Shown here: positions 1-9,050 of the stretch, piece after piece
How the letters are laid out: each line of letters opens with the position of its first letter
Numbering within the stretch: position 1 is the first letter of the stretch
NCBI RefSeq assembly: GCF_902859805.1
Contig: NZ_CADIKC010000001.1
Coordinates: forward strand, 434,001-498,000
Length of the DNA stretch: 64,000 nucleotides
Source of the DNA: Paraburkholderia sediminicola
GTDB taxonomy: Bacteria > Pseudomonadota > Gammaproteobacteria > Burkholderiales > Burkholderiaceae
Direction: 5' to 3'
Translations under genes and position numbers: made by a program
The notes under the pieces: generated by a model
Told to the model about the DNA's origin: nothing
Database searches by the model: none
Seen by the model: only the letters and a program-made list of their open reading frames with translations

Positions 1-13
1 ACGGGCAGTCGGT

Positions 14-883
14 TCAATCCAGTGCCAGACGGCCCGCCAACGCGGTCAGCGTGTCGGCACAGGGCGCCGCGATTTTCAGCGACAGCAGCGGATCGGCGCG
101 CGTGCGCCCCAGATTGATCGCGACGATCGGCTTGCCCTGCTTCTGCGCCCACACGCAGAAGCGATAGCCCGAATAGACCATCAGCGACGAGCCCACCACC
201 AGCACCGCGTCCGCCGCATCGAGCGCATGCGAGGCCGCTTCGACACGCTCGCGCGGCACGCTTTCGCCGAAGAACACCACGGCGGGCTTCAATAGACCGC
301 CGCAGTTCGTGCACGCCGGAATGCGGAAAGCGTCGAGATCGTGCCACTCCAGATGCGCGTCGCCGTCGGCGGCGGTTTCGGCGGTGACGTTCAGCAACGC
401 GGGATTGTCGGCTTCCAGCGTCTGCTGGATCGACGCGCGTGAATGCTGCATGCCGCAATCCAGACACGTGACGCCGTCGATGCCGCCATGTAGTTCGATC
501 ACCTCGCGGCTACCCGCCCGCTGATGCAAACCGTCGACGTTCTGCGTGACGAGCGTCGGCACATGGCCCGCTGCCTCGAGCCGGGCGAGAGCGGTATGCG
601 CGGCATTCGGCTGCGCGTCGGCCACCACCGGCCAGCCGACCATGCTGCGCGCCCAGTAGCGCCGGCGCATCGCGGCGGTGCCGAGAAATTCCTGCAGCGT
701 GATCGGCGGCGAACGTTTCCATTCGCCGTTGTCGTCGCGATAGCCTGGAATGCCGGAATCGGTGCTGATGCCGGCTCCGGTCAGCACGAACAGACGCGGG
801 TAACGCTGCACGAAGTTATGCAGGTCGTCCAGCGTGTGCGTTTCGTTGAAGGGTTCGATGTGCGCGGGCTGAAGGTCGGTCAT
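14..883 (-). CDS. Sir2-family NAD-dependent protein deacylase (sirtuin)
   Basis: Predicted to remove acyl groups from lysines using NAD in the cytoplasm. From the ATG at 883 (289 aa) the sirtuin signatures are in order: GAGIS around residue 36, then SGIPGYRD; QNVDGLH near 114; the catalytic histidine in ELHGG near 132; and two zinc pairs, C140/C143 and C191/C194. The GAGIST-SGIP-YR pattern resembles the SIRT4-like class II group rather than E. coli CobB. The frame stays open to an ATG at 973, but that start would overlap the end of the next upstream gene (stop at 934) and adds a Pro-rich stretch without motifs, so 883 is preferred; neither has a strong ribosome site. It lies on the same strand as the small protein at 934-1119 and the SDR further upstream. 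Substrate unknown. Confidence 0.9.
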   Translation of the reverse strand: MTDLQPAHIEPFNETHTLDDLHNFVQRYPRLFVLTGAGISTDSGIPGYRDDNGEWKRSPPITLQEFLGTAAMRRRYWARSMVGWPVVADAQPNAAHTALARLEAAGHVPTLVTQNVDGLHQRAGSREVIELHGGIDGVTCLDCGMQHSRASIQQTLEADNPALLNVTAETAADGDAHLEWHDLDAFRIPACTNCGGLLKPAVVFFGESVPRERVEAASHALDAADAVLVVGSSLMVYSGYRFCVWAQKQGKPIVAINLGRTRADPLLSLKIAAPCADTLTALAGRLALD

Positions 884-933
884 GGCGGGGACGGGGTATG
901 GCTGCGGACTCGGCGTAAAACCTGAAATTCCGT

Positions 934-1119
934 TTAGCGGCGCGTACGCGGTTTGCTCTGCCGCGCTTTCCATTCGGCGAGCGCTAACTGATAGCGCTCG
1001 AGTGCTTCATCGTAGAGATCGAAGACACACGGATTGCAGCCGCTATGACAACAATCGTCGAGGTCGGGCTGCACGGGCGGCACCGGCTCTGGGTCGTCCC
1101 TGGGTGTGGCGCGGGGCAC
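934..1119 (-). CDS. Small oxidoreductase-like domain protein
   Basis: A 61-residue protein with the hallmark of the oxidoreductase-like (Oxidored-like, PF09791) family: PPxQP, then LDDCCHSGCNPCVFD and a tyrosine-rich helix ending in ALAEW. The four clustered cysteines (CC, then SGC and NPC) suggest metal or redox binding; the biochemical role of this family is not established. The gene sits between the SDR and the sirtuin on the same strand, 76 bp and 50 bp from them, so the three may be one transcript. Its length is normal for the bacterial family members. Recognition rests on the cysteine motif. Confidence 0.8.
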   Translation of the reverse strand: MPRATPRDDPEPVPPVQPDLDDCCHSGCNPCVFDLYDEALERYQLALAEWKARQSKPRTRR

Positions 1120-1195
1120 GGCGAATCGCTTTTCCGGAAGGTGGGAAGCGCCCAGTATAAGTTGATCTTCCGCGCCGCGTGCGGAGGGCCCCCGC

Positions 1196-1960
1196 TCAGC
1201 CTCGCCCGACGAATGGCATCTTGCTCGCCATGATGGTCATGAACTGCACATTCGCCGACAGCGGCAATTCGGCCATATGCAGCACCGCGTCGGCGACGTG
1301 CTGCACGTCCATCAACGGCTCGACGGCGATTTCGCCGTTCGCCTGCGGCACGCCGCGCGCCATCCGCTCGGCCATTTCCGTCGCTGCATTGCCGATATCG
1401 ATCTGCCCGCACACGATGTCGTATTTGCGGCCGTCGAGCGAAACCGCTTTCGTGATGCCGGTAATCGCGTGCTTGGTCGCCGTGTAGGCGATGCTGTTCG
1501 GCCGCGGCGCATGCGCGGAAATCGAACCATTGTTGATGATGCGGCCGCCCCGCGGCGTCTGCGTTTTCATCAGACCGAAGGCGGCGCGTGTGCAAAGAAA
1601 CACGCCCGTGAGATTGGTGTCGACCACTGAGCGCCATTCGTCGACATCGAGTTCATCGATATCCACCGGCGAGCCATTGCGGCCCGCGTTATTGAATAGC
1701 ACATCGAGACGGCCGCGCCGCGAACGGATCGTGTCGAACAGTGCGGCGACGCTGTCAGCGTCCGTCACGTCGCAGGCCACGGCAAGCGCGTCGCCGCCCA
1801 GTTGCTGCGCTTCTTCGACCACGGCATCGAGCGGCGCCTGACGACGGCCGGCGAGTACGACGCTATATCCGTGTTCCAGCATCTTGAGCGCGCAGGCCCG
1901 GCCGATGCCGCTGCCCGCGCCCGTCACCAGCGCGACCTTCTTGATCCCCGTTCCTGTCAC
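1196..1960 (-). CDS. Short-chain dehydrogenase/reductase (SDR)
   Basis: A 254-residue classical SDR, a cytoplasmic NAD(P)-dependent oxidoreductase of unknown substrate. The Rossmann glycine motif TGAGSGIG lies at residues 13-20, NNAG at 90-93, the catalytic serine in NGSIS near 146, and the Y-x-x-x-K pair at Y159/K163. The start is taken as GTG at 1960, because a clear ribosome site (GGGAGAAG) lies just upstream of it; an in-frame ATG at 1999 has none and would overlap the control region of the divergent deacetylase. An arginine pair near residue 38 (GRR) hints at NADPH preference. Possibly cotranscribed with the small protein and sirtuin downstream. Confidence 0.88.
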   Translation of the reverse strand: MTGTGIKKVALVTGAGSGIGRACALKMLEHGYSVVLAGRRQAPLDAVVEEAQQLGGDALAVACDVTDADSVAALFDTIRSRRGRLDVLFNNAGRNGSPVDIDELDVDEWRSVVDTNLTGVFLCTRAAFGLMKTQTPRGGRIINNGSISAHAPRPNSIAYTATKHAITGITKAVSLDGRKYDIVCGQIDIGNAATEMAERMARGVPQANGEIAVEPLMDVQHVADAVLHMAELPLSANVQFMTIMASKMPFVGRG

Positions 1961-2175
1961 AGCACTTCTCCCGCTCGGTTTCTTTGGCCTTAGCACCATA
2001 CAACAGCGGCGCGCCCGGCGCGAAGCAGCCTGTCTTTCAGCATTCTTTCATTACTTATCGTTACCTTCCGCAACAGCGTCGCATTGCGCATCAATGGTAT
2101 CGTTGGCTGTTGCGCGTCACGCGCGCGATTCATGGCCTTCCCAGGACGGAGGAAGGAAGACAGGAAGCACGCTTT

Positions 2176-3030
2176 ATGAACAGACTTTTCACCCCGCATC
2201 GCAATGAACCCGCGCCGCAGCACCGCTGGCCGCGCACCGGCTATCCCGCGATGCTCACCGCCACGGCCGCATGGCACGTATTCGTGCTAGCCGGCTGCCT
2301 GCTGGCACCCGCCGCATGGCCATGGTGGCTCGCCGCGATCTTCGCGAATCACGCTATTTTCACAGTAGCCGGCCTGTTGCCCCGCACCTCGCTACTGGGC
2401 CCGAACTGGACGCGCCTGCCCGACGGCGCGCGCAACGCAGACGCGATCGCACTGACCATCGACGACGGCCCCGATCCGGTCGTCACCCCGCAAGTGCTGG
2501 ATCTGCTCGACGCTTTCAACGTGCGCGCCACCTTCTTCTGTATCGGCGCAAAAGCGCAACGCTACCCGGAACTCGCACGCGAGATCGTCGCACGCGGCCA
2601 TGCGCTCGAAAACCATTCGCAGGTTCACGTACACACGTTTTCGGTCACGTTTCCGGGCGCGCTCACGCGCGAGATCGAAGCGGCGCAACGCACCTTCCAG
2701 GCATTGAGCGGCGAACGGCCGATGTTCTTCCGTGCTCCGGCGGGCTTGCGCAACATCTTTCTCGAACCCGTGCTGCGCAAACTCGATTTGCGGCTCGCGG
2801 CGTGGACGCGGCGCGGCTACGACACGCGCGAGCGCGATCCCCACGTGGTCGCGCACCGGTTGCTCCACGGCCTTGCCGCGCGCGACATCCTGCTGCTGCA
2901 CGATGGAAATGCCGCGCTCACCGTCGAGGGCAAACCGCTTATACTCGCCGTCCTGCCACGCGTGATCGACGCGGCGCGCCACCAGCACCTGCGCTTCGTT
3001 ACGCTGCGTGAAGCACGCGTCGACGACTGA
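2176..3030 (+). CDS. Polysaccharide deacetylase family protein (NodB homology), membrane-anchored
   Basis: A 284-residue protein with two hydrophobic segments (about residues 25-45 and 48-68) followed by a NodB-type carbohydrate esterase domain. Motif 1 is LTIDDGPDP with the two aspartates at 96-97; the metal-binding histidines are in ENHSQVHVHTF near 147-153; FRAPAG and LLLHDG correspond to the later motifs. Such enzymes remove N- or O-acetyl groups from glycans; the substrate here is unknown. The motif-2 spacing (HSxVHVH) differs from the usual HSxxH. The frame is open back to 1984, overlapping the SDR start, but ATG 2176 begins directly before the membrane segment and is the better start. 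The gene is divergent from the SDR. Confidence 0.85.
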   Translation: MNRLFTPHRNEPAPQHRWPRTGYPAMLTATAAWHVFVLAGCLLAPAAWPWWLAAIFANHAIFTVAGLLPRTSLLGPNWTRLPDGARNADAIALTIDDGPDPVVTPQVLDLLDAFNVRATFFCIGAKAQRYPELAREIVARGHALENHSQVHVHTFSVTFPGALTREIEAAQRTFQALSGERPMFFRAPAGLRNIFLEPVLRKLDLRLAAWTRRGYDTRERDPHVVAHRLLHGLAARDILLLHDGNAALTVEGKPLILAVLPRVIDAARHQHLRFVTLREARVDD

Positions 3031-3094
3031 ACTGCCAGCAATCCTTCCGCGTGGCCTGGCCGCCAACACACGGCGAGCCGCACCGACACCCCTC

Positions 3095-4507
3095 TTACAT
3101 CCGGAAATCCGCGGCCATGTCTTCGTCCGTGCGCGCCTCGAGCTCGCCGCTGCGGCAGGCCTTCAGGAACAGGTCGTAATCACGCTCCACCTGGTCCGCG
3201 TAGCTGGCGGCATAAGCCGCGAGCGATTCCGCAAACTGATCGCCACGACCGATATACGCGCTGACTTCGATCGCCTGGCCACTCGCCTTGGCATGCGCAC
3301 GCGCCATGATCCAGCCGCACAGCTTCGCGTAGCCTTCCAGCAGGTCAGTGTCGAACAGTTCGATATTCGCCGACAGTTTCATATCGCGCAGTTGCCGGAA
3401 GTAGAAATGGCGCCCTAACGGTCCGTTCGCCCAGCCGAGAAAGATGTCGCTCGCGGCCTGCAGCATGCGCTGCCCTTGCACGACGCGTTCGCCCTCGTGC
3501 TTCACGGGAGGCGACTTGTAATACTGGGAGACCACCGACGGCCGCGCCTCCTTGAGTTGCAGGAACAATGGCTTGCCCATGTGATCCACATTCAGCACGA
3601 CCATGCAGCGCGTGCCGACGCTGCCAACGCCCACCACTTTGAATACGATGTCCTGCACCGTGAAATGGCTGAGCAACTCGCGCCGGTCATGCGACATCGT
3701 CTTCAGATATTCGCCCCACATGCGCTCGAGCATCTTGCGCCAGTTGTGGCCCCGGAATGCTTCGGTTTCTTCAGGCGTGAACAGCGTGTTCGCGCCTAGC
3801 ACGTGGAACAGCGCCGGCGGCGCATCGCGGATCGTCCAGTGCTCGCCGTCGTGCTCGGCCATTTTCTCCAGCAGATTTTCGTGGGTACGGCTCGCGGCCT
3901 TTTCCATACCACGGCGCACGATACGGCGGCGCTCGGGGGTTAGCGCGGTTTCCGCCATGCGGTCGAAGGTAATGCGGTCGTACCAGAGTTCGAGCGCGCC
4001 GCATTGCGCGTATTGCGTCATGCGATCGCGGTATTCGGTGACCGCGGTCATGACCAGGTGCTCGGCCGTGCCGCGGCTCAAACGCATATGACGCGCGGCG
4101 ACCACGAGGCTCGCGGTCAGGCGTTTCAGATCCCATTCGAAGGGGCCTGTCGCGACTTCGTCGAAGTCGTTCAGATCGAATACGAGTTGACGCTCCGGTG
4201 TCGCGAAGCCGCCGAAATTCATCAGATGGCCGTCGCCGCAAATCGGCATCGTGAGGCCGGTGTCGGGGACACGGCTCAAATCGTGCGCCTGGATGATCGC
4301 CGTGCCGCGAAAGAAGGTGAACGGCGATACCGACATGCGCCCGTAGCGCAGCGGCACAAGCCGTTCGACGCGCCCCTCGCTGCTTTGCTTGAGCAACTCG
4401 ATCGGGTCGCGATGCAACTCGCCTACCGTGCGATGGCTCGAACGCTTCGAGCTCTCACGGGCGGCACGGCCACGGGCCTCCCGTTCGGCGATGGTGCTGG
4501 CTTTCAT
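3095..4507 (-). CDS. DUF2252 domain-containing protein
   Basis: A 470-residue protein covering almost the full length of the DUF2252 family. Conserved stretches seen are RYGRMSVSPFTFFRG, CGDGHLMNFGGF and LNDFDEVATGPFEWDLKRL in the first third, and RQLRDMK towards the C-terminus. The family has a kinase/aminoglycoside-phosphotransferase-like look, with GDGH and NDFD resembling catalytic and metal-binding loops, but no activity is established. ATG 4507 was chosen because a strong site, GGAGAAGAGC, lies directly before it; in-frame upstream starts reach into the barrel gene. No signal peptide. It lies 74 bp downstream of the outer-membrane protein gene on the same strand and may be cotranscribed. 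Confidence 0.85.
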   Translation of the reverse strand: MKASTIAEREARGRAARESSKRSSHRTVGELHRDPIELLKQSSEGRVERLVPLRYGRMSVSPFTFFRGTAIIQAHDLSRVPDTGLTMPICGDGHLMNFGGFATPERQLVFDLNDFDEVATGPFEWDLKRLTASLVVAARHMRLSRGTAEHLVMTAVTEYRDRMTQYAQCGALELWYDRITFDRMAETALTPERRRIVRRGMEKAASRTHENLLEKMAEHDGEHWTIRDAPPALFHVLGANTLFTPEETEAFRGHNWRKMLERMWGEYLKTMSHDRRELLSHFTVQDIVFKVVGVGSVGTRCMVVLNVDHMGKPLFLQLKEARPSVVSQYYKSPPVKHEGERVVQGQRMLQAASDIFLGWANGPLGRHFYFRQLRDMKLSANIELFDTDLLEGYAKLCGWIMARAHAKASGQAIEVSAYIGRGDQFAESLAAYAASYADQVERDYDLFLKACRSGELEARTDEDMAADFRM

Positions 4508-4581
4508 GCTCTTCTCCGGTTTTTTTGTGTGAATCTTTACCATCGGTTCTAGAAGACTGCTTCTGCTGGCACAGTGAGCCA

Positions 4582-5595
4582 TCACCAACGGTAGCCCACA
4601 CCGCCGAAAATCACATCCGAGTCACGATCATAGCGTGTCACAACACGATTCCATTCGATCCGCGCATTCCAGTGATCGGTCAAGCGATACGAGCCGGCGA
4701 TCGTGACGAGGCCGGAAAACTTCCCTGCGCCCGGCCCCGGCGTCGGGCTGTTCTCGTTTTCGTTGATCGCATAGTAGGCGCCGACGCCGAGTCCGAGCGA
4801 TACCTTATCGTTGAGGAACGCGCGCGTCGCCCACAGCTGGCTGGTCAAGCCGTCGCGGCGCGCCACCTTGCTGCTGCCCTCATGAAGATAGCCAACTGTC
4901 ACATCGAGGTATTTCGCAAGGCCGCGCCGGTACTCGATCGCGCCGCCAAGTGCAGTCGGCGAACTGGTCGAATTGATGATCGTCTCGCCGAGATACACCG
5001 CCACTTCGTTGTTAGTGACCTTGTGCGTACTGCCGCTTGCCCAGTCTCGTGGACCGGGTGTGTTCGGGGCATCGAGCTGATAGCCGACGCCGAACATCAC
5101 GCTGGTCGCATCCGGCCCGCGTTGCACATGCACGCGATTCAACTGCAGTTGCGTGATCCACCGGCTCGACGCGTAGTACGCCGCGCGCACGCTATACACG
5201 ACACCCCAGCCATGAGTGTCCGAATAGCTGCCGCCTTGCACGGCGGTGGTGGTGTCGAAGTAACGGTAGGGACCGACGCCCGCCTGCAGGACGAACTGTG
5301 GACTCCCGACGGGAATGCGGCCCCATAGCTGGATCATCTGGCCGTCGCGATGATGATCGGGAATGTGTCCTTCATTGAGCCACGTGAAGCTTGCGGCAAA
5401 GTATTGCCCGAGCCCTTCCTGATAGTTGAACGCCCACGTGTAGGTGTTTGTACTGCCTGCGCGCGAGCCACCGCCGAATAGGGAAAACTCCTGGGCCTGA
5501 GCCACGCCGGACGCAAATAGAAGTCCGAGACCGGCAACGCATGAGGCCGCTTTGGCTGCCAGCTTGATGTTCTCGGCAGAATTCAGATTCCGCAT
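4582..5595 (-). CDS. Outer-membrane beta-barrel-like protein with internal duplication
   Basis: A 337-residue exported protein. It has an N-terminal signal peptide ending around GVAQAQ (residue 35) and then two similar halves. The first runs from EFSLFGGG to MFGVGYQLD (about 36-173), the second from NEVAVYLGE to the terminal FGGVGYRW (about 192-337). Each half has a GLGQY/GLAKY turn, a WLNEGH/YLHEGS strand, a RDGxxxQLW turn and a WxxxxxxNRVxxxxxxD strand before its GVGY end. Alternating hydrophobic residues and the aromatic C-terminus point to a BAM-inserted barrel. Function unknown; it could be one larger barrel or two small ones. No homologue is recognised by name. Confidence 0.7.
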   Translation of the reverse strand: MRNLNSAENIKLAAKAASCVAGLGLLFASGVAQAQEFSLFGGGSRAGSTNTYTWAFNYQEGLGQYFAASFTWLNEGHIPDHHRDGQMIQLWGRIPVGSPQFVLQAGVGPYRYFDTTTAVQGGSYSDTHGWGVVYSVRAAYYASSRWITQLQLNRVHVQRGPDATSVMFGVGYQLDAPNTPGPRDWASGSTHKVTNNEVAVYLGETIINSTSSPTALGGAIEYRRGLAKYLDVTVGYLHEGSSKVARRDGLTSQLWATRAFLNDKVSLGLGVGAYYAINENENSPTPGPGAGKFSGLVTIAGSYRLTDHWNARIEWNRVVTRYDRDSDVIFGGVGYRW

Positions 5596-6028
5596 GCTTT
5601 TCGCATCTCCGGATGGGCCGCTGTCGCTGCCGGCATTCGTGAGCCGATGAGAAGCCGCGTAGCGGCTTCGAGCGCCGGGACGTTACAAACTGTTAGCCAT
5701 GCTAGCAGACCGCCCGGTAAAAATGCCACACCATGCCTTTTGAATAATCCGGTCATGCACTCACGTCTTCAATCAACCGGTCTGCAAATCTCCACTATTG
5801 GTTGCGGCCGCAACGATTGATCACAACTCCGCGGACAAAATTACCGGAAATCAAACGGGCGATTAACCAGTTGGTGAATATTTTCCTTTTTCATTGATGC
5901 GCACACTTCAGACATCGCGAATCTGGCCGTTTACCGGTACATGGAGAATATGAGTGGCGCACTCGAAAAATCCCCTGAAATAGGGCCTGTTCCACCGAAC
6001 GTGCGTCGCGCAAGATAACGGAGAGAGC
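5596..6028. other. Intergenic region between the barrel gene and motA
   Basis: This 433-bp divergent region is AT-richer than its flanks and must carry promoters for both the outer-membrane protein and motA. The only firm element is the motA ribosome site GGAGAG just before 6029. I found no convincing sigma-28 flagellar promoter: the nearest -10-like element, GGCGATTA at 5858-5865, lacks a matching upstream box. No gene or RNA is recognisable. Confidence 0.5.
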
Positions 6029-6898
6029 ATGTTTGTCGCAATCGGCTGGGTAGTGGTAATGGCTTCGGTGATCGGTAGTTTTGTCGGGGTAGGCGGGCAT
6101 CTTCCCGCGCTCGTTCAACCGTTCGAATTGCTATGTATTTTTGGCGCGGCGATCGGCGCGTTTGTCGTGAGCAATCCGACTTCCACGCTGAAGAAAACGA
6201 TCAAGGCGATTCCTTCGTGTTTTAAAAGCGGTGGCTATACGAAGGAAAAATATCTTGAACTGATCGCGCTGCTTTACGAGTTGCTTCAGAAGGCACGCAA
6301 GGAAGGCATGATGTCGCTCGAAGCCGACGTCATGGCACCGGAAGAAAGCGTGCTGTTCCAGAAGTATTCGCACGTTTTGAAGGACCATCATCTGCTCGAC
6401 TTTATCGTCGACTATTTGCGCATGATGTCCGGCGGCAACGTGAACGTGCTCGAGGTGCAGGACCTGATGGACGAAGAACTGGCCACGCATCATGCGGAAG
6501 CGTCGGTCGCGGCCAACGCGATTCAGAAAATGGCCGACGGCTTGCCTGCATTCGGCATTGTCGCCGCCGTGATGGGCGTGGTTCATACGATGGGCTCAGT
6601 CGGCGCGCCGCCCGCCGTGCTCGGCGAAATGATCGCAGGTGCACTGGTGGGCACCTTCCTCGGCATTCTTCTCGCCTATGGTTTTATCGGCCCGGTCGCC
6701 GATCTGCTCAATGCAAAGGGCCGCGCCGAAGCGAAACCTTATCAGTGCGTGAAGGCCGTGTTGCTTGCATCGCTCTCCGGCTATGCACCGCCGATCGCCG
6801 TCGAATTCGGCCGCAAGGTGCTGTTCACCGCCGACCGTCCGAGCTTCCAGGAACTCGACGACGCCGTGCGCGCCACCAAGATGCCGAAATCGGCCTGA
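6029..6898 (+). CDS. motA: Flagellar motor stator protein MotA
   Basis: A 289-residue inner-membrane protein that pairs with MotB to form the proton-driven stator of the flagellar motor. Four membrane segments are visible, two at the N-terminus and two after residue 170. The key prolines are present at P173 and P222, and the cytoplasmic loop carries R90 and E98, the charged residues that face FliG in E. coli MotA. The start ATG has a good ribosome site (GGAGAG). motB follows 14 bp downstream. No flhDC, che or other flagellar gene is nearby, unlike the usual Burkholderia flhDC-motAB-che cluster as I remember it, so this may be an orphan or second stator set. Confidence 0.95.
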   Translation: MFVAIGWVVVMASVIGSFVGVGGHLPALVQPFELLCIFGAAIGAFVVSNPTSTLKKTIKAIPSCFKSGGYTKEKYLELIALLYELLQKARKEGMMSLEADVMAPEESVLFQKYSHVLKDHHLLDFIVDYLRMMSGGNVNVLEVQDLMDEELATHHAEASVAANAIQKMADGLPAFGIVAAVMGVVHTMGSVGAPPAVLGEMIAGALVGTFLGILLAYGFIGPVADLLNAKGRAEAKPYQCVKAVLLASLSGYAPPIAVEFGRKVLFTADRPSFQELDDAVRATKMPKSA

Positions 6899-6912
6899 CG
6901 CGGAGCGGCATC

Positions 6913-7902
6913 ATGAGTGAAAGAAAGTCTCGCGCGTCCCAGCAGGACGAGACAAGCGCTCCTGTGATCGTGCGCCGCTCGAAGAAGGGTGGCGATCATG
7001 GCGCCCATCACGGCGGCGCATGGAAAATCGCCTACGCCGACTTCGTCACCGCGATGATGGCGTTCTTCCTGCTGATGTGGCTGCTCGGTTCGACGTCGAA
7101 GTACGACAAGCAGGGCATCGAAGACTACTTCAACACCCCGCTGTCGAGCCTGCTCGGCGGCAACGAGGGCACGGCAGCGGCACGTCCGAACGTCATCCAG
7201 GGCGGCGGCCGTGACATCACCGACACCCGTCCCGGCGACGGCAAGAAAACCCAGACAGAACCCACACCACCGGCAAAGGTCCCACCGATCGTCGCGCCCG
7301 CAGACACGGCACGGCTTCAGCAGTTGAAAGAGAAGCTCACCGCCTTGATCGAACAGAGCCCGGCGCTGAAGGCATTCAAGGATCAGATCCGCATTTCGAT
7401 CACGAACGAAGGCCTGCGCATCGAGATCGTCGATTCACAGAATCGTCCGATGTTTCCGTCCGGAAGTTCGAAGTTGCAGCCTTACGCCGTGACGATCCTG
7501 ACGCAGATCGGCGCCGCGCTCAACGACGTGGAGAACCGCATTTCGATTGCCGGCCACACCGACGCAGTGCCTTATACGGCCGGCCCAGAGGGTTACTCGA
7601 ACTGGGAGCTATCGTCCGAACGGGCCAACGCCGCACGCCGCGCACTGGTAGCAGGCGGCATGCACGGCGAGAAGCTGCTGCAGGTGCGCGGACTCGCCGA
7701 TGTATTGCCGCTGAACAGCAACGTCGCCGACGAACCGACCAACCGGCGCATCAGTATCCTCGTACTGAACAAGGCAGCGGAACTCGCGTTCTTCCACGAC
7801 GGCGGCCGAACTGCAATTGACGAAACGTCGCCAGCAAGTTCGACTATTCCCGAGGTAGTGAGCCGTTTGCAGCCGGTCAGCGTTTCACGTAGCACGCCGT
7901 AG
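6913..7902 (+). CDS. motB: Flagellar motor stator protein MotB
   Basis: A 329-residue partner of MotA. After a basic N-terminus comes one membrane segment, WKIAYADFVTAMMAFFLLMW, containing the proton-carrying aspartate D43. A Pro-rich linker leads to a C-terminal OmpA-like peptidoglycan-binding domain with the typical SSERANAARRAL and DEPTNRRI motifs. ATG 6913 was chosen over an in-frame upstream start inside motA because the canonical MotB N-terminus begins there and only 14 bp separate the genes. Length is normal. The two genes form an operon; the stator is anchored to the cell wall through this protein. Confidence 0.95.
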   Translation: MSERKSRASQQDETSAPVIVRRSKKGGDHGAHHGGAWKIAYADFVTAMMAFFLLMWLLGSTSKYDKQGIEDYFNTPLSSLLGGNEGTAAARPNVIQGGGRDITDTRPGDGKKTQTEPTPPAKVPPIVAPADTARLQQLKEKLTALIEQSPALKAFKDQIRISITNEGLRIEIVDSQNRPMFPSGSSKLQPYAVTILTQIGAALNDVENRISIAGHTDAVPYTAGPEGYSNWELSSERANAARRALVAGGMHGEKLLQVRGLADVLPLNSNVADEPTNRRISILVLNKAAELAFFHDGGRTAIDETSPASSTIPEVVSRLQPVSVSRSTP

Positions 7903-7999
7903 AATTTTTACTGGGCAGAGGTTGAGTTCGGATCGGCTTCGGCTCGCGCGATTTTCTCAACTGCTGCAAAGCGAATGTGGTGTGTATAGAATCGTTCGC

Positions 8000-8683
8000 A
8001 TGCGCCCTGCCCCACATCATCACCATGAGCCCGAGCTTCCGCTCCACACGCCCAGCGTTTCGTCTGTGACGCTGGCGGCGATCATTGCCGTGATCGCGTG
8101 GATTTCCATCGTTGCGCAAGCCGATTTGACGATCGACCGCACGCTAGCTCGCGGGCTCGGCGTACTCGATGGGGTTGCACGGATGAGCAGTTACCTCACC
8201 AATCTAACGGTATTAGCGTGCGCGGTCTGTTTTACCTGCGTAGCGTTACGAGGGCGCAGTCCGGCGATCATGCGTTTTTTTCGACAGCCTACCGTCGTGA
8301 CCGCGGTCGTTGTCTACATGGCATTTGTGGGGATCGCCTACAACCTGCTTCTACGCGGAACGTGGTCACCGAGGGCGTACAGACTGCTGCTCAACGAATC
8401 GATGCACAGCCTTTTACCGATGCTGGCGGTACTTTACTGGGTGTTATTCGTACCGCGATTTCATTTACGGTTACGGCATTACCTGTTGTGGCTGATCTAT
8501 CCCGTCGCGTACCTCGCCATTACCTTCTGGCGCGGCAGTTTGTCAGACTTTTATCCGTATCCCTTCATCAACGTCGACGTGCTTGGCATCAGACACGTTG
8601 TCGTCAATTCCGCCCTACTGTTCGGCGGATTTCTGATGTTAATGGCCGTATTCGCGGGAATCAACTTCCGGCGTAGACACTAA
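8000..8683 (+). CDS. Pr6Pr family multi-pass membrane protein
   Basis: A 227-residue inner-membrane protein with about six hydrophobic segments, starting after a His-rich N-terminus (APHHHHEPE). The pattern SYLTNLTVL, AYNLLLRG, NESMHSLLPMLAVLYWVLF, YPVAYLAI and FYPYPFINV matches the Pr6Pr family of unknown function, related to FAR-17a/AIG1-type proteins. Histidine H159 in the NESMH motif and the asparagines in membrane segments are likely functional. The frame continues upstream to 7922, but ATG 8000 precedes the region that looks like the family. It follows motB by about 100 bp on the same strand; no functional link is implied. Confidence 0.75.
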   Translation: MRPAPHHHHEPELPLHTPSVSSVTLAAIIAVIAWISIVAQADLTIDRTLARGLGVLDGVARMSSYLTNLTVLACAVCFTCVALRGRSPAIMRFFRQPTVVTAVVVYMAFVGIAYNLLLRGTWSPRAYRLLLNESMHSLLPMLAVLYWVLFVPRFHLRLRHYLLWLIYPVAYLAITFWRGSLSDFYPYPFINVDVLGIRHVVVNSALLFGGFLMLMAVFAGINFRRRH

Positions 8684-9050
8684 CAAGAAGCACGCCACCG
8701 CATCCCCACACCTCGACGAAGATAAGCTCAAAGCACCGAATGGTTTTCGAACGACTCTTCGACGCGCGCAGCGCCGCCGGAAGAATGACGCCCTTGTCAC
8801 CGGCGCATGCGGGGCACGGACACAGATTCCAGATGCACCACTACCCCAGGCAAACTACGGCACCCACTTAGCAGGCGTGGTTTGAGCCGCTTTCTTTTGC
8901 CTACTTTTCTTTGCGGCAAGCAAAGAAAAGTAGGTGCCCCCCCGCACAGGGGGAACGCTAATAGACCACTAACAATGCAAGGAAAGGCCAACACCACCAG
9001 AGCAACCACCCCAGCAGCGCCAGCCAACCAAACAGCCAGCAAAAAAACCA
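8684..9050. other. Intergenic region with hairpin repeat and strand-skewed tail
   Basis: This 367-bp stretch lies between two convergent genes. It contains the hairpin repeat described separately (8900-8934) followed by a segment from about 8940 onward that is very poor in T and rich in A and C on the plus strand. That skew continues into the 3' half of mctP. Short frames here have no protein-like features. Confidence 0.5.
8900..8934. repeat. Hairpin-forming intergenic repeat
   Basis: A perfect 15-bp inverted repeat, CCTACTTTTCTTTGC at 8900-8914 and its complement at 8920-8934, with a GGCAA loop, followed by a run of C and a GCACAGGGGGAACGCTAATAG-like tail. From memory, near-identical elements are scattered between genes in Burkholderia and Paraburkholderia genomes. 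It may also help terminate the convergent transcripts, although it lacks a clean U-tract. Confidence 0.7.

Noticed and set aside
5839..5865. Possible sigma-28 flagellar promoter before motA
   Set aside because: Only a partial -10-like element (GGCGATTA) is present; the upstream box does not match at either accepted spacing.
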